Made by a program: the position numbers and the translations under genes
Notes under the pieces: model-generated
Told to the model about the DNA's origin: nothing
What the model saw: only the letters and a program-made list of their open reading frames with translations
The model's database searches: none
Shown here: piece by piece, positions 24,562-33,397 of the stretch
Numbering within the stretch: the stretch's first letter is position 1
Layout of the letters: each line of letters opens with the position of its first letter
Assembly: GCF_009557055.1 (NCBI RefSeq)
Contig: NZ_CP045649.1
Coordinates: 310,001 to 374,000 of the forward strand
DNA from: Nocardioides sp. dk884
GTDB taxonomy: Bacteria; Actinomycetota; Actinomycetes; Propionibacteriales; Nocardioidaceae
DNA length: 64,000 nucleotides
Reading direction: 5' to 3'

Positions 24562-25314
24562 GTGAGCCCCGTTCCCCGCGCCGACCCGCCCGCCGCGGCC
24601 CTCGAGGCGCTGGCCGCCCTCGAAGGCGTCCCGAGTGCGTACGCCGCCGCGCGCGACGGCATCGACGTGATGCTGCGTGACCGCGGGCTGCGGCGCACCT
24701 CCCCGGAGACGACCGCGGAGTCGCTGCTGCGCGGCGCCCACGCCAGCGGCGTGCTCGAGGGATCGGCCTCGACGCTGGCCGAGGTCCGCGCCGGCGAGGG
24801 CGACGCGATCGCGGCCGACGCGGTGCGGGTCTCGGCGATGCTGCTCTCGGTGGTGCCGACGCTGCGCCAGGCGCCGCTGCAGGCGCTCGCGCGCGTGCAC
24901 GCCGTGGCGGCGGGCGCCTCGCTGCCCGAGGACCGCCTCGGTCGCCCGCGCGACCCCGAGTCCGCCCAGCGCCTGCGCGGGGTGGCCGACCTGCTGACCG
25001 CGCGCACCAGCGCGCCTGCGCTGCTGGTGGCCGCGGTCGTGCACGCCGAGCTGGCCACCTCGGCCCCGTTCGGCTCCCACAACGGCATCGTCGCCCGCGC
25101 CGCGGAGCGGCTGGTGCTCGTCGCGCGTGGCGTGGACGAGAAGTCGCTGGTCGTCCCGGAGGCCGGTCACCTGGCGCTGCGCGCGGCGTACGAGTCCAAC
25201 CTGCGGGGGTACGCCGACGGCGGCCGCGCGGGCGTGCACGCCTGGGTGCTCTACGCCGCGGAGGCGTACGCCGCGGGCGCCGAGGCCAGCCCGCTGCGCC
25301 GGGCCGCCGAGTAG
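24562..25314 (+). CDS. Fic-like protein with degenerate active-site motif
   Basis: 250-aa helical actinobacterial protein often annotated vaguely as an oxidoreductase. A segment around 170-195 (HAELATSAPFGSHNGIVARA) resembles the Fic-domain loop HPFxDGNGRxxR, with the catalytic histidine replaced by alanine and DGNGR by SHNGIV. If the resemblance is real, AMP-transfer is unlikely in this form. The GTG start is supported by the leaderless -10 element. No partner gene is coupled to it. Confidence 0.55.
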   Translation: MSPVPRADPPAAALEALAALEGVPSAYAAARDGIDVMLRDRGLRRTSPETTAESLLRGAHASGVLEGSASTLAEVRAGEGDAIAADAVRVSAMLLSVVPTLRQAPLQALARVHAVAAGASLPEDRLGRPRDPESAQRLRGVADLLTARTSAPALLVAAVVHAELATSAPFGSHNGIVARAAERLVLVARGVDEKSLVVPEAGHLALRAAYESNLRGYADGGRAGVHAWVLYAAEAYAAGAEASPLRRAAE

Positions 25315-25621
25315 ACCCAGCAGCCACGGCACCGGAACGCCCCGGAACGGTCCGGACGAGCAAGTGGCGCTCGGTTCTCGGGAGACCGAACGCCACTGCT
25401 GACACGTGGTCGCTGGCTAACAGGCGTGCGCGCTCCAACTGCTGCGTCCGGGTTCCGGATCGAATCAGCGCCCATGAGGAAGGGTAGGTCGCCGCGTGGG
25501 TACCGCGGACCACGTGTGAGTCTGTGCTCTTGTGAATCCCTGTCTACGCCGCTTCGCTCGCGGGTTCAAGGGTTGACTTCGCGGCCCCTCCATGGACGCA
25601 GGGGCCGCGAGCCGGATCCGC
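25315..25621. other. Intergenic region between convergent genes
   Basis: About 300 bp without a credible gene. It holds the hairpin at 25363-25397. Beyond that, a GATCGAATC word near 25457 superficially recalls a T-arm, but no tRNA cloverleaf can be built. Nothing else recognised. Confidence 0.6.
25363..25397. terminator. Bidirectional terminator hairpin
   Basis: AGTGGCGCTCGGT (25363-25375) pairs with ACCGAACGCCACT (25385-25397), one mismatch in 13, between the convergent Fic-like and ssuA genes. Confidence 0.7.
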
Positions 25622-26596
25622 TCAGTCGATGAGGCCGGGCTCCACGATCGAGGCGAAGTCGATCTCCTCGGGCAGCTCGCCGAGCTCGTGGAACAGGTCG
25701 GCGAGCTCCTGGGTCTGGGCGATGATCTCGTCGCTGACCGGGATCACGTCGGAGGCCTTCTGGGCGGCGACCACGGTGGTCGTGCTGGCCGGCAGGCCCG
25801 ACTCGGCGGCCCACGCCTCGCCCCACTCCTCGGGGTTCTCCACGGCCCAGGCCAGGCCCTGAGACAGGCGGTCGACGAAGTCGGCGACGAGCTCGCGGGT
25901 CTCGGGGTCCTCGAGCGCCTCGGTGGAGGCGATCTCGAACTGGGTGCCGAACTCGTCGGGACGCCCGCCGGTGATCGCGACCGCGCCCTCCTCCTGGACC
26001 GCCTGGGTCACGAACGGGTCCCAGACCACCCACGCGTCGACCGCGCCGGAGGTGAAGGCCGCGAAGCCGTCGGCCGGCGCGAGGTAGTTGGCGTCGATGT
26101 CGTCGAAGGTCAGCCCGACCCGGTCCAGCGCGCGGGCGAGCAGGCCGTGGGCGGAGGTGCCGCGGCCGACCGCCACCCGCTTGCCCTTCAGGTCCGCGAC
26201 GTCCTTGATGTCGGAGTCGCCGGTGACCAGGATGGAGTTCTCGTGGGAGTCGCGCTCCTGGACCGCCGCCACCACCTTGAAGTTCGCGCTGGAGGCGGCG
26301 CCGATGATCGGCGGGGCGCTGCCGACCCAGGCGACGTCGATCTGGTCGGCCGAGGCGGCCTCGACGATCGGCGGGCCCGAGGTGAACTCCGCCCACTCGA
26401 TCTCGTAGTCGAGGTCGTCGAGCAGGCCGGCGGCCTCGAGGACGGCGCGGATGCCGTCCTTCTGCACGCCGACGCGCAGCACCGGTCCGTCGTCGGAGCT
26501 GGCGTCGTCACCGCCGCAGGCGGCCAGCGCCGAGACGCTCAGGCCGAGAGCGGCGAGGAGGGCCGCGGTACGGCGGGCACGGGTGGTTCGGGGCAT
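25622..26596 (-). CDS. ssuA: Aliphatic sulfonate/nitrate-type ABC transporter substrate-binding lipoprotein
   Basis: 324-aa extracellular solute receptor: arginine-rich signal with lipobox LAAC (C26), then a periplasmic-binding fold of the SsuA/TauA/NMT1 type (LRVGVQKDG, GKRVAVGRGTSAHGLLARAL, AWVVWDPFVTQAV). It delivers ligand to the SsuBC pair encoded upstream. The 94-bp gap to ssuB is unusually long for this window. Substrate could be an alkanesulfonate, taurine or another organosulfur compound; no monooxygenase gene is present to confirm it. Confidence 0.85.
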   Translation of the reverse strand: MPRTTRARRTAALLAALGLSVSALAACGGDDASSDDGPVLRVGVQKDGIRAVLEAAGLLDDLDYEIEWAEFTSGPPIVEAASADQIDVAWVGSAPPIIGAASSANFKVVAAVQERDSHENSILVTGDSDIKDVADLKGKRVAVGRGTSAHGLLARALDRVGLTFDDIDANYLAPADGFAAFTSGAVDAWVVWDPFVTQAVQEEGAVAITGGRPDEFGTQFEIASTEALEDPETRELVADFVDRLSQGLAWAVENPEEWGEAWAAESGLPASTTTVVAAQKASDVIPVSDEIIAQTQELADLFHELGELPEEIDFASIVEPGLID

Positions 26597-26690
26597 GGGG
26601 CTTCTCCTGATGGGTGGGTGGCGCGCGCCGACGCCGACGCGTCGGGGTGCTGCGAGTGGCTGCGAGCGGTGGGGGAGAGCGGGAGCGGCG

Positions 26691-27416
26691 TCAGAGCGGG
26701 GCGGTGTCGTCGCGTACGCCGAGCAGGGAGAGGAGCTCGACGCGGCGGGCGACGATCTCGGGGTGGTCGCGACGCCGCGGCATCGGCAGGTCCAGCCGGT
26801 CGTCGTGCACCACGCGGCCCTCGTGGAGCACGAGCACCCGGTCGGCGAGTAGCAGCGCCTCCTCGACGTCGTGGGTGACGAGCAGGACGGCGGGCTGGTG
26901 GCGTTGGCACAGCGCCTGCACGAGCTGCTGGGCGGAGATCCGGGTCAGCGCGTCGAGGGCGCTGAACGGCTCGTCGAGCAGCAGCAGGTCGGGCTCGCGG
27001 ACGAGCGCGCGGGCCAGCGCGACGCGCTGGCGCTGGCCGCCGGAGAGCTCCCGGGGCCAGGCGTCCTCGCGACCGGCCAGGCCGACCTCGGCGAGCATCT
27101 CGCGGCCGTGGGCCTCGGGGTCCGCGCCACGGTGGCCCAGGACGACGTTCTCCAGCGCCCGGCGCCACGGGAACAGGCGCGGGTCCTGGAAGACGACGGC
27201 GGGCGCGCTGCCGGTGCGGATCTCGCCGGTGGCGCCGTCGTCCAGGCCGGCCAGGATCCGCAGCAGGGTGGACTTGCCGGACCCGGAGTGGCCGAGCAGC
27301 GCCACGAACTCGCCGGGGGCGATGTCGAGGTCGATGCCGGCGAGCACCTCGGTGTCGCCGAAGGCGCGACGTACGCCGCGGACCCGGACGACCTGCTCGG
27401 TGGTGGTGGTGGTCAT
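26691..27416 (-). CDS. ssuB: ABC transporter ATP-binding protein, SsuB type
   Basis: 241-aa ATPase energising the sulfonate-type importer. Walker A GHSGSGKST (~38-46), signature LSGGQRQRVALARALV (~118), Walker B DLLLLDEPFSALDAL and H-loop LLVTHDVEEALLLADRV are intact, as in the nitrate/sulfonate/taurine subfamily. Its ATG overlaps the permease stop by 4 bp. Confidence 0.9.
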   Translation of the reverse strand: MTTTTTEQVVRVRGVRRAFGDTEVLAGIDLDIAPGEFVALLGHSGSGKSTLLRILAGLDDGATGEIRTGSAPAVVFQDPRLFPWRRALENVVLGHRGADPEAHGREMLAEVGLAGREDAWPRELSGGQRQRVALARALVREPDLLLLDEPFSALDALTRISAQQLVQALCQRHQPAVLLVTHDVEEALLLADRVLVLHEGRVVHDDRLDLPMPRRRDHPEIVARRVELLSLLGVRDDTAPL

Positions 27417-28270
27417 GCGCGGACTCCTTCGTCACGCCAGCGCAGCGCGCGGCGTTCGAGGGCCCGGACGACCAGGTCGGTCAGCAGGCCGAGGACGGCG
27501 TAGCAGAGCAGGCCCACGACGATCACGTCGGTGCGCAGGAAGTCGCGGGCGTGGTTGATCAGGTAGCCCAGGCCGGCGCCGGCATTGATCTGCTCGGCGA
27601 CGATCAGCGCGAGCCAGGCGACACCCAGCGACTGGCGCAGGCCGACGAGGGCCCCGGGCAGCACCGAGGGCAGCACCAGGTGGCGGGCCTGCTCCCATCG
27701 GGTGAGGCGCAGCGAGATCGCGGCCTCCTTGAGGTCGGGGTCCACGCCGCGCAGCGCCGCCACCAGGTTGAGGTAGAGCGGCACCACGACGCCGAGGGCC
27801 ACCAGGTAGATCTTGGGCTCCTCCTTGATCCCGAACCAGACGATGAACAGCGGGATCAGGCCGAAGAGCGGCAGCATCCGCACCATCTGCATGAGCGGGT
27901 CGATCAGTGCGTCGCCGAGCCGGGACAGGCCGACCGCGAGGCCGAGCACGACGGCGGCGAGGGCGCCGAACGCGAAGCCCAGCGCGGCGCGGCGCGTCGA
28001 GACCAGGAGCGCGTCGACGAGCTCGCCGCTGCGGTAGAGCTCCGCGGTCGTGCTGGCCAGCTCGCGGGGCGCGGGCAGCACGTCGGGGTCGAGCAGGCCG
28101 GTCGAGGAGGAGACCTGCCAGAGCACCACCAGCGCCAGCGGGCTGACCCAGCGCAGGGCGGCCCAGGAGGCGCCGGTGCGTCGGCGGCGGGCGCGGGGGG
28201 AGGTGCCCGGGCTGCCCGAGCCCGGGGCGGAGGGTCCCGGAGCGGGTCCGAGGATCAAGGCTGTCGTCAC
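27413..28270 (-). CDS. ssuC: ABC transporter permease, SsuC type
   Basis: 285-aa inner-membrane permease with six predicted membrane segments after a ~40-residue cytoplasmic, proline/arginine-rich N-terminus. The cytoplasmic EAA-like loop SLRLTRWEQARHLVLPSVLP and the PLFGLIPLFIVWFGI stretch are typical of BPD_transp_1 permeases for sulfonates and nitrate. First gene of the ssuCBA operon; GTG28270 is 8 bp past a TATATT box. Confidence 0.9.
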   Translation of the reverse strand: MTTALILGPAPGPSAPGSGSPGTSPRARRRRTGASWAALRWVSPLALVVLWQVSSSTGLLDPDVLPAPRELASTTAELYRSGELVDALLVSTRRAALGFAFGALAAVVLGLAVGLSRLGDALIDPLMQMVRMLPLFGLIPLFIVWFGIKEEPKIYLVALGVVVPLYLNLVAALRGVDPDLKEAAISLRLTRWEQARHLVLPSVLPGALVGLRQSLGVAWLALIVAEQINAGAGLGYLINHARDFLRTDVIVVGLLCYAVLGLLTDLVVRALERRALRWRDEGVRA

Positions 28271-28278
28271 AAATGATG

Positions 28279-28284
28279 AATATA
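28279..28284 (-). promoter_or_regulatory. -10 element of the ssuCBA operon
   Basis: TATATT in an unusually A+T-rich island (28271-28300), 8 bp before the GTG start, so the mRNA would be leaderless or nearly so. No clear -35 hexamer. Confidence 0.55.
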
Positions 28285-28373
28285 GCCAAGTTACTAGGGT
28301 TTGAGTGCGTGTCTCACACCGTGTCGCCCGTGTCGGCCGTCGGCCGCTCGTGACGAGGGGATGGCCGCCGGGC

Positions 28374-29171
28374 TCAGGCCCCGATACGACGCCGGCGGGC
28401 GTTGGCCCACAGCGCCCCGCCGACCGCCACCACGCCGCTGACCGCGAGCGCGGCGAGGGTGGGCTTGACCGGGGGAAGCACCCGGCTGCGCAGGGTGACC
28501 GGACGGCTGAAGACCAGCACCGGCCAGCCGCGCTCGGTGGCGATCCGGCGCAGCTCGCGGTCGGGGTTCACGGCGTACGCGTGCCCGACCTCGGCCAGCA
28601 TCGCCACGTCGGTGACGGAGTCGCTGTAGGCGTAGCACTCCGCGAGGTCGTAGCCGTGCTTCTCGGCGAGCTCACGGATCGCGCGGGCCTTCTCCTCGGC
28701 GTAGGCGTAGAAGGCGATCTCGCCGGTGTACTTGCCGTCCTCGACCTCCAGGCGGGTCGCCACGACCGTGTCGGCGCCGAGCAGCTCGCCGATCGGCTCG
28801 ACGACCTCGGCGCCGGAGGCCGACACGATCACGACGTCGCGCCCGGCGGCGTGGTGCTCCTCGATCAGCGAGACCGCCTCGTCGTACACGAGCGGGTCGA
28901 CGATCGTGTGCAGCGTCTCGGCGACGATCTCCTTGACCGTCGCGACGTCCCAGCCGGTGCTCAGCTGGGAGAGGAACTGCCGCATCTTCTCCATCTGGTC
29001 GTGGTCGGCGCCGCCGACCAGATAGACGAACTGGGCGTACGCCGAGCGCAGCACCGCGCCGCGGGAGATCAGCCCGCCCGCCTGGAACGGCTTGCTGAAC
29101 GCGAGCGTGCTCGACTTGGCGATGATCGTCTTGTCGAGATCGAAGAAGGCCGCTGCTCGGCTGGTCGCCAT
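28374..29171 (-). CDS. HAD-IB family phosphatase (SerB-like)
   Basis: 265-aa HAD hydrolase of subfamily IB (Rv3661-like; annotated in streptomycetes as an inhibitor of morphological differentiation). Motif I FFDLDKTI has the nucleophile D11 and acid D13, motif II is VIVSASG, and the motif III/IV region reads AYSDSVTDVAML. A C-terminal segment (~232-255) is hydrophobic with an RRRR end, suggesting membrane attachment. Divergent from ssdA; the spacing TACGAT-6 bp-ATG gives the start. Confidence 0.88.
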   Translation of the reverse strand: MATSRAAAFFDLDKTIIAKSSTLAFSKPFQAGGLISRGAVLRSAYAQFVYLVGGADHDQMEKMRQFLSQLSTGWDVATVKEIVAETLHTIVDPLVYDEAVSLIEEHHAAGRDVVIVSASGAEVVEPIGELLGADTVVATRLEVEDGKYTGEIAFYAYAEEKARAIRELAEKHGYDLAECYAYSDSVTDVAMLAEVGHAYAVNPDRELRRIATERGWPVLVFSRPVTLRSRVLPPVKPTLAALAVSGVVAVGGALWANARRRRIGA

Positions 29172-29177
29172 GGGCCC

Positions 29178-29183
29178 ATCGTA
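29178..29183 (-). promoter_or_regulatory. -10 element, leaderless promoter of the HAD gene
   Basis: TACGAT separated by exactly 6 bp (GGGCCC) from ATG29171. Confidence 0.6.
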
Positions 29184-29301
29184 GGGACTCCCGGTGAGAC
29201 CGGGCCGGGTCCGGCGCACAGGCGGGACCCGGAGACCTCTCCTCCACAGTCCTGCGCCCGCCCCGCCGCGGCCGGGGGTGGCCCGGGGGAGCGTCACAGT
29301 C

Positions 29302-30348
29302 ATGAGTGCTGCCCTCTTCATCACCGCCGACGCGCAGCTGCGCGAGGAGCTGTTCCGTCTCGCCGCCGCCGCCGGGATCAGCCCCGACCACGCCAGCGAC
29401 GCGGCCTCCGCGTTGCGCCGCTGGTCGAGCGCGCCGCTGGTGCTGCTCGGCGCCGACCTCGCTGAGGAGGTCGCCGGCCTCGGACCGGCGCGGCGCGCCG
29501 GTGTGCACGTCGTGGTCTGGGGCCACCCGCCCGATGAGCTCTTCCGCACCGCGCTGGCGGTAGGCGCGGAGAACGTCGCCGAGCTGCCGCGCTCCGAGAC
29601 CTGGGTCACCGAGGCGCTGACCGACCTGGGCGAGACCGGCCGTCCGCGCGGCACGATGGTCGGGGTGATCGGCGGCTCCGGCGGTGCGGGGGCGACCACG
29701 TTCGCGTGCGCGCTGGGTCAGGTCGCCGCCCGCCGCGGGCCCGTCGTGGTCGTCGATGCGGACCCGCTCGGTCCCGGCGCCGACCGGGTGCTCGGCCTGG
29801 AGGACCGTGACGGCATCCGCTGGGACGCCCTGTGCCAGACCACCGGCCGGCTCAGCGCGCGCTCGCTGCGCGAGGCGCTGCCGCGCCGTGAGGGGCTGGG
29901 GGTGCTCACCTGGCACGCCGGCACCCAGGGGCCGCTGCCCGCGTTCGCGGTGCGGGAGGCGGTCTCGGCGGCCCAGCGCGGCCACGCCACGGTCGTCGTC
30001 GACCTGCCGCGGACCCTGGACCCGCTGGTGGAGGAGGTGTGCGCGCGCTGTGACCTGGTGCTCGTCGTGGTAGCGCCCTCGGTGGTCGGGCTCGCCTCGG
30101 CGGCGCGGCTGTGCGGCCGGTTCGCGGACCGCTCGGCGCTGCGGCTGGTGGTGCGGGGCAGCGGCATGGACCCGCGCCAGGTGGCCCGGGTCACCGGGGT
30201 CCCGGTGCTGGCGACGATGGCGGAGCAGCGCGGACTCGCGGAGGGCATCGACCTCGGGCTGGGACCGGTGCGCTCGCGCCGCGGCGCCCTCGGCCGCGCC
30301 GCCGCCGAGGTCCTGGCCCGGCTCTCGCTCACCACGGTGGCCGCGTGA
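29302..30348 (+). CDS. ssd: Septum-site-determining SsdA / CpaE-like ATPase homologue
   Basis: 348-aa MinD/CpaE-superfamily protein heading the Tad cluster (Rv3660c-like). Residues ~1-110 form a divergent receiver-like domain, followed by a P-loop-like domain. The nucleotide loop is IGGSGGAGATTFACALGQ (123-140), which lacks both lysines of the deviant Walker A (KGGxGKT), so ATP hydrolysis may be absent or altered. The aspartate of VVVDADPLGPGADR is kept. GTGA overlap with the next gene indicates coupling to the secretion ATPase. Expected role: positioning of the Tad machine or septum regulation. Confidence 0.85.
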   Translation: MSAALFITADAQLREELFRLAAAAGISPDHASDAASALRRWSSAPLVLLGADLAEEVAGLGPARRAGVHVVVWGHPPDELFRTALAVGAENVAELPRSETWVTEALTDLGETGRPRGTMVGVIGGSGGAGATTFACALGQVAARRGPVVVVDADPLGPGADRVLGLEDRDGIRWDALCQTTGRLSARSLREALPRREGLGVLTWHAGTQGPLPAFAVREAVSAAQRGHATVVVDLPRTLDPLVEEVCARCDLVLVVVAPSVVGLASAARLCGRFADRSALRLVVRGSGMDPRQVARVTGVPVLATMAEQRGLAEGIDLGLGPVRSRRGALGRAAAEVLARLSLTTVAA

Positions 30349-31523
30349 GCGCGCTCCCGGCCGGGCCCGGTGGCACCGACGCCGATGTCGACCGGGTCCG
30401 TGACCGGTTGGCCGCCCGCCCCGGCGAGCTGACCCCGCACCGGGTGGCCGAGGCGCTGCGGGAGACCGGGCGCCCGGTGGGCGACGCGACAGTCCTCGCG
30501 GTCTATGAGTCGCTGCGCCGTGACGTCGTCGGGGCCGGCCCGCTCGAGCCGCTGCTGCGCCTGCCCGGCGTCACCGACGTCCTGGTCAACGGTCCCGACG
30601 CGGTTCACCTCGACCGCGGCCAGGGGCTCGAACGCACCGCGGTCACCTTCCCCGACGACACCGCCGTACGCCGCCTGGCCCAGCGCCTCGCCGCGGCCGC
30701 GGGCCGCCGCCTCGACGACGCCACGCCGTACGCCGACGTACGCCTGGCCGACGGCACCCGCTTCCATGCGGTGCTCTCCCCGGTGTCACGGCCCGGCACC
30801 GTGGTGTCGCTGCGGGTGCCGCGGCGCGAGCACTTCTCGCTCGAGGAGCTGGTCCAGCGGGGCGCGCTGAGCCCCGAGGGCGGCCGGCTGCTGGAGGCGG
30901 TCGTGGCGGCCCGACTGGCCTTCCTGGTCAGCGGCGGCACCGGCACCGGCAAGACCACGTTGCTCGCCGCCCTGCTCTCCGCCGTACCGCCCGGCGAGCG
31001 GCTGGTGCTCGTCGAGGACTCCTCCGAGCTGCGCCCGGAGCATCCGCACGTCGTCGGCCTGGAGGGGAGACCGGCCAACGTCGAGGGGGCCGGCGCGATC
31101 GACGTACGCACCCTGGTCCGCCAGGCGCTGCGCATGCGTCCGGACCGGCTGGTGGTCGGCGAGGTGCGCGGCGGTGAGGTGGTCGACCTGCTCGCCGCGC
31201 TCAACACCGGCCACGAGGGCGGCTGCGGCACCCTGCACGCCAACTCCGCCGCCGACGTCCCGGCGCGGGTCGAGGCGTTGGCGCTCGCGGCGGGGCTGGA
31301 CCGGGCTGCTGCCCACAGCCAGCTGGCCTCCGGGATCGACCTGGTGCTCCACCTGGTGCGCGGGCGCGACGGCGTACGCCGGCTGCGCGAGGTGGCGGTG
31401 CCACGCCGGGAGCGTGACGGGCTGGTGGTGATGGAGACGGCCGTGTCCTTCGACGCCGGGGGCCGCTCGCGCACCGGCCCGGGCGCGGACCGGCTGTCGG
31501 GGCTGCTGGACCGGGCGCCATGA
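30345..31523 (+). CDS. tadA: TadA/CpaF-type secretion ATPase
   Basis: 392-aa type II/IV secretion ATPase that powers Tad/Flp pilus assembly. Walker A SGGTGTGKTTLL at 196-207, Asp box EDSSELRPEHPHVV, Walker B region PDRLVVGEVRGGEVVDLLAA (266-285) and the His box (TGHEGGCGTLHANS) are all intact. Shorter N-terminal domain than in Gram-negative CpaF, as is normal for actinobacterial members (Rv3659c). Overlaps neighbours on both sides by 4 bp. Confidence 0.92.
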   Translation: MSALPAGPGGTDADVDRVRDRLAARPGELTPHRVAEALRETGRPVGDATVLAVYESLRRDVVGAGPLEPLLRLPGVTDVLVNGPDAVHLDRGQGLERTAVTFPDDTAVRRLAQRLAAAAGRRLDDATPYADVRLADGTRFHAVLSPVSRPGTVVSLRVPRREHFSLEELVQRGALSPEGGRLLEAVVAARLAFLVSGGTGTGKTTLLAALLSAVPPGERLVLVEDSSELRPEHPHVVGLEGRPANVEGAGAIDVRTLVRQALRMRPDRLVVGEVRGGEVVDLLAALNTGHEGGCGTLHANSAADVPARVEALALAAGLDRAAAHSQLASGIDLVLHLVRGRDGVRRLREVAVPRRERDGLVVMETAVSFDAGGRSRTGPGADRLSGLLDRAP

Positions 31524-32302
31524 GCGGCGCCGTCCTGGTCGCGGTCGGGTCCGCGGCGCTCGCGGCGGCCCTCCTGGTGCGCCCGCCTCCCGCCGCGGCG
31601 GCGCCATCGCGGCGGCCGGGCGTGCGAGTGCTGGGGGCCCTGGCCGCGTTCGTGGTCACCGTGGTCGCGGTGGACGCCCCGGGACGCTGGATGGCGCTGG
31701 GCGCGGTCGCGCTGGGCTGCGCGGGTGGTGCCACGGCGCTGTGGCGACGCCGGCGACAGCGGATCGCCGCCCTGCAGACGTCGCGGCGGGTGCTGGAGTC
31801 CTGCGAACAGCTCGCCGCCGAGCTCAGCGTCGGCCAGCCTCCCGGCCGCGCGCTCGAGCGGGCCGGCGTCTCCTGGCCCGTGCTGGGCCCGGTCGCCGAG
31901 GCGTTCCGGGTGGGCGCGGACGTCCCGCGGGCGCTGCGGACCGCCGCCGGGCACCCCGGTGCGGGCGACCTGCGCCTGGTCGCCGCGGCCTGGCAGGTCT
32001 CGCAACGCACCGGGCAGGGGCTCGCGGATGCCGTCGACCGGGTCGCGGCGGGGCTGCGTGCGGCGCAGACCACGCGCCGCGTCGTGGACGGCGAGCTGGC
32101 CTCAGCCCGGGCGACCGCGCGGTTGGTGGCCGGGCTGCCGGTGCTGGCGCTGGCGATGGGCTCGGGCGCCGGCGGCGACCCGGTGGGCTTCCTGCTCGGC
32201 CATCCCCTCGGGATCGCCTGCCTGGCCGGTGGACTCGGGTTCGGGTTCCTCGGGCTGTGGTGGATCGAGGCGATCGCCCGCGACGTCGACCGGGTGCGGT
32301 GA
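31520..32302 (+). CDS. tadB: TadB-like type II secretion F-family protein
   Basis: 260-aa membrane platform protein of the Tad system. N-terminal hydrophobic segments (~1-20, ~35-70), a cytoplasmic GspF-like helical domain (LAAELSVGQPPGRALERAGV, VAAAWQVSQRTGQGLADAVD) and C-terminal membrane segments (~190-250). ATG31520 overlaps tadA by 4 bp. Confidence 0.88.
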   Translation: MSGAVLVAVGSAALAAALLVRPPPAAAAPSRRPGVRVLGALAAFVVTVVAVDAPGRWMALGAVALGCAGGATALWRRRRQRIAALQTSRRVLESCEQLAAELSVGQPPGRALERAGVSWPVLGPVAEAFRVGADVPRALRTAAGHPGAGDLRLVAAAWQVSQRTGQGLADAVDRVAAGLRAAQTTRRVVDGELASARATARLVAGLPVLALAMGSGAGGDPVGFLLGHPLGIACLAGGLGFGFLGLWWIEAIARDVDRVR

Positions 32303-33039
32303 GCGTGGCCGCCGCCGCGCTGGTCGCCGTGCTCGCCGCCGGAGCGGCCGCCGCCCTGGCGCTGCCGGCCCGGCCCACGACCCGGCTCACCGCCCCGGCT
32401 CCCGGCACGACGAGCCCCGCGGTGGTCCCCGCGGACGGTTGGATGCTGCGCTGGCGCCCGCTGTGGTGCCTGCTCGCCGGGGTCGCGGCAGCGGTCTTCG
32501 TCGGCGGCCCTGCGGGCCTCGTGGCGGGCGCGGCCGGCGCCACCGCGACCTGGGTGGGCATCGGGCGCACGGAGCCGCCGGCCCGACGCCGAGCGCGGGA
32601 GGCCGTGCTCGCCGACCTGCCGCACGTCGTGAGCCTCCTCGGGGCGGCGCTGCGCTCCGGCACCCCGCCGGGCGCCGCGGTCGCCGCGGTGTGCGCGGCG
32701 CTGCCCGGCGCGGCCGCCGACCGGCTCGCCCCGGTCTCGGCCCGTCTGGCGCTCGGGATGGAGCCGGGTGCGGTGTGGCAGAGCCTCGCCGACGACCCCG
32801 AGCTGGCGCCGCTGGGCCGGGCGATGGCCCGCGCCCAGGCCACCGGGACCCCGGTGGTGCGCACCGTGGAGCGGCTCGCCGACGAGCTCGCCGCCTCCGC
32901 CCGCTCAGCGGTCGAGGACCGGGCCCGCGCGGTCGGGGTCCGCGCGGCCCTGCCTCTGGGGCTGTGCCTGCTGCCGGCGTTCGTGCTGGTCGGCATCGTC
33001 CCGCTGGTGGCCGGGATGCTCGGCACGCTGGGGCTGTGA
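32299..33039 (+). CDS. tadC: TadC-like type II secretion F-family protein
   Basis: 246-aa second platform protein. It has membrane segments near 1-22 and 55-90, a T2SSF core (LPHVVSLLGAALRSGTPPG ... AMARAQATGTPVVRTVERLA) and a C-terminal hydrophobic hairpin (~210-245). Starts by GTGA overlap with tadB; a GTG two codons further in is equally possible. Confidence 0.87.
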   Translation: MSVAAAALVAVLAAGAAAALALPARPTTRLTAPAPGTTSPAVVPADGWMLRWRPLWCLLAGVAAAVFVGGPAGLVAGAAGATATWVGIGRTEPPARRRAREAVLADLPHVVSLLGAALRSGTPPGAAVAAVCAALPGAAADRLAPVSARLALGMEPGAVWQSLADDPELAPLGRAMARAQATGTPVVRTVERLADELAASARSAVEDRARAVGVRAALPLGLCLLPAFVLVGIVPLVAGMLGTLGL

Positions 33040-33205
33040 GCCCGACCGCGGCTCGCCGGGCGGCCTGCACCGGGCCACCAGCCGTCCACCGGCGTCCGCC
33101 CCGCACCGGGTTCCACAGCGGCGCTCGCGAGGCCTGCTGGCGGGGGAGGCGCTGCCGCAGTCTCGGAGCACGAGGTCACGCCCGTGACCACCGAAGGAGG
33201 AGCCC

Positions 33206-33397
33206 ATGCGACACCTGCCCAACCATCCTCGGCCCACGAGCGACGAACGGGGCATCACCACCGCCGAGTACGCCGTCGGCACGGCCGCCGGCGCCGGGCT
33301 GGCCGGTCTGCTCTACAAGCTGCTCACCGGAGGTTTCGGCGACAAGCTGCTCAAGACCCTGTTCGACCACGTGCTCGGGCTGCTGGGCATCGGATGA
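33206..33397 (+). CDS. Flp pilin-like DUF4244 protein
   Basis: 63-aa pilin-type protein: charged leader ending SDERGITTAEYAVGTAAGAG, where a prepilin peptidase would cut after the glycine of ERG and leave a TTAEYA start, followed by a single hydrophobic helix. Position after tadC and a GAAGGAGGAG ribosome site support a highly translated major pilin. No prepilin peptidase gene is in the window. Its stop overlaps the next ATG by 4 bp. Confidence 0.88.
   Translation: MRHLPNHPRPTSDERGITTAEYAVGTAAGAGLAGLLYKLLTGGFGDKLLKTLFDHVLGLLGIG

Noticed and set aside
25400..25475. tRNA-like sequence with a T-arm-like GATCGAATC word
   Set aside because: No acceptor stem or D and anticodon arms can be formed around it.
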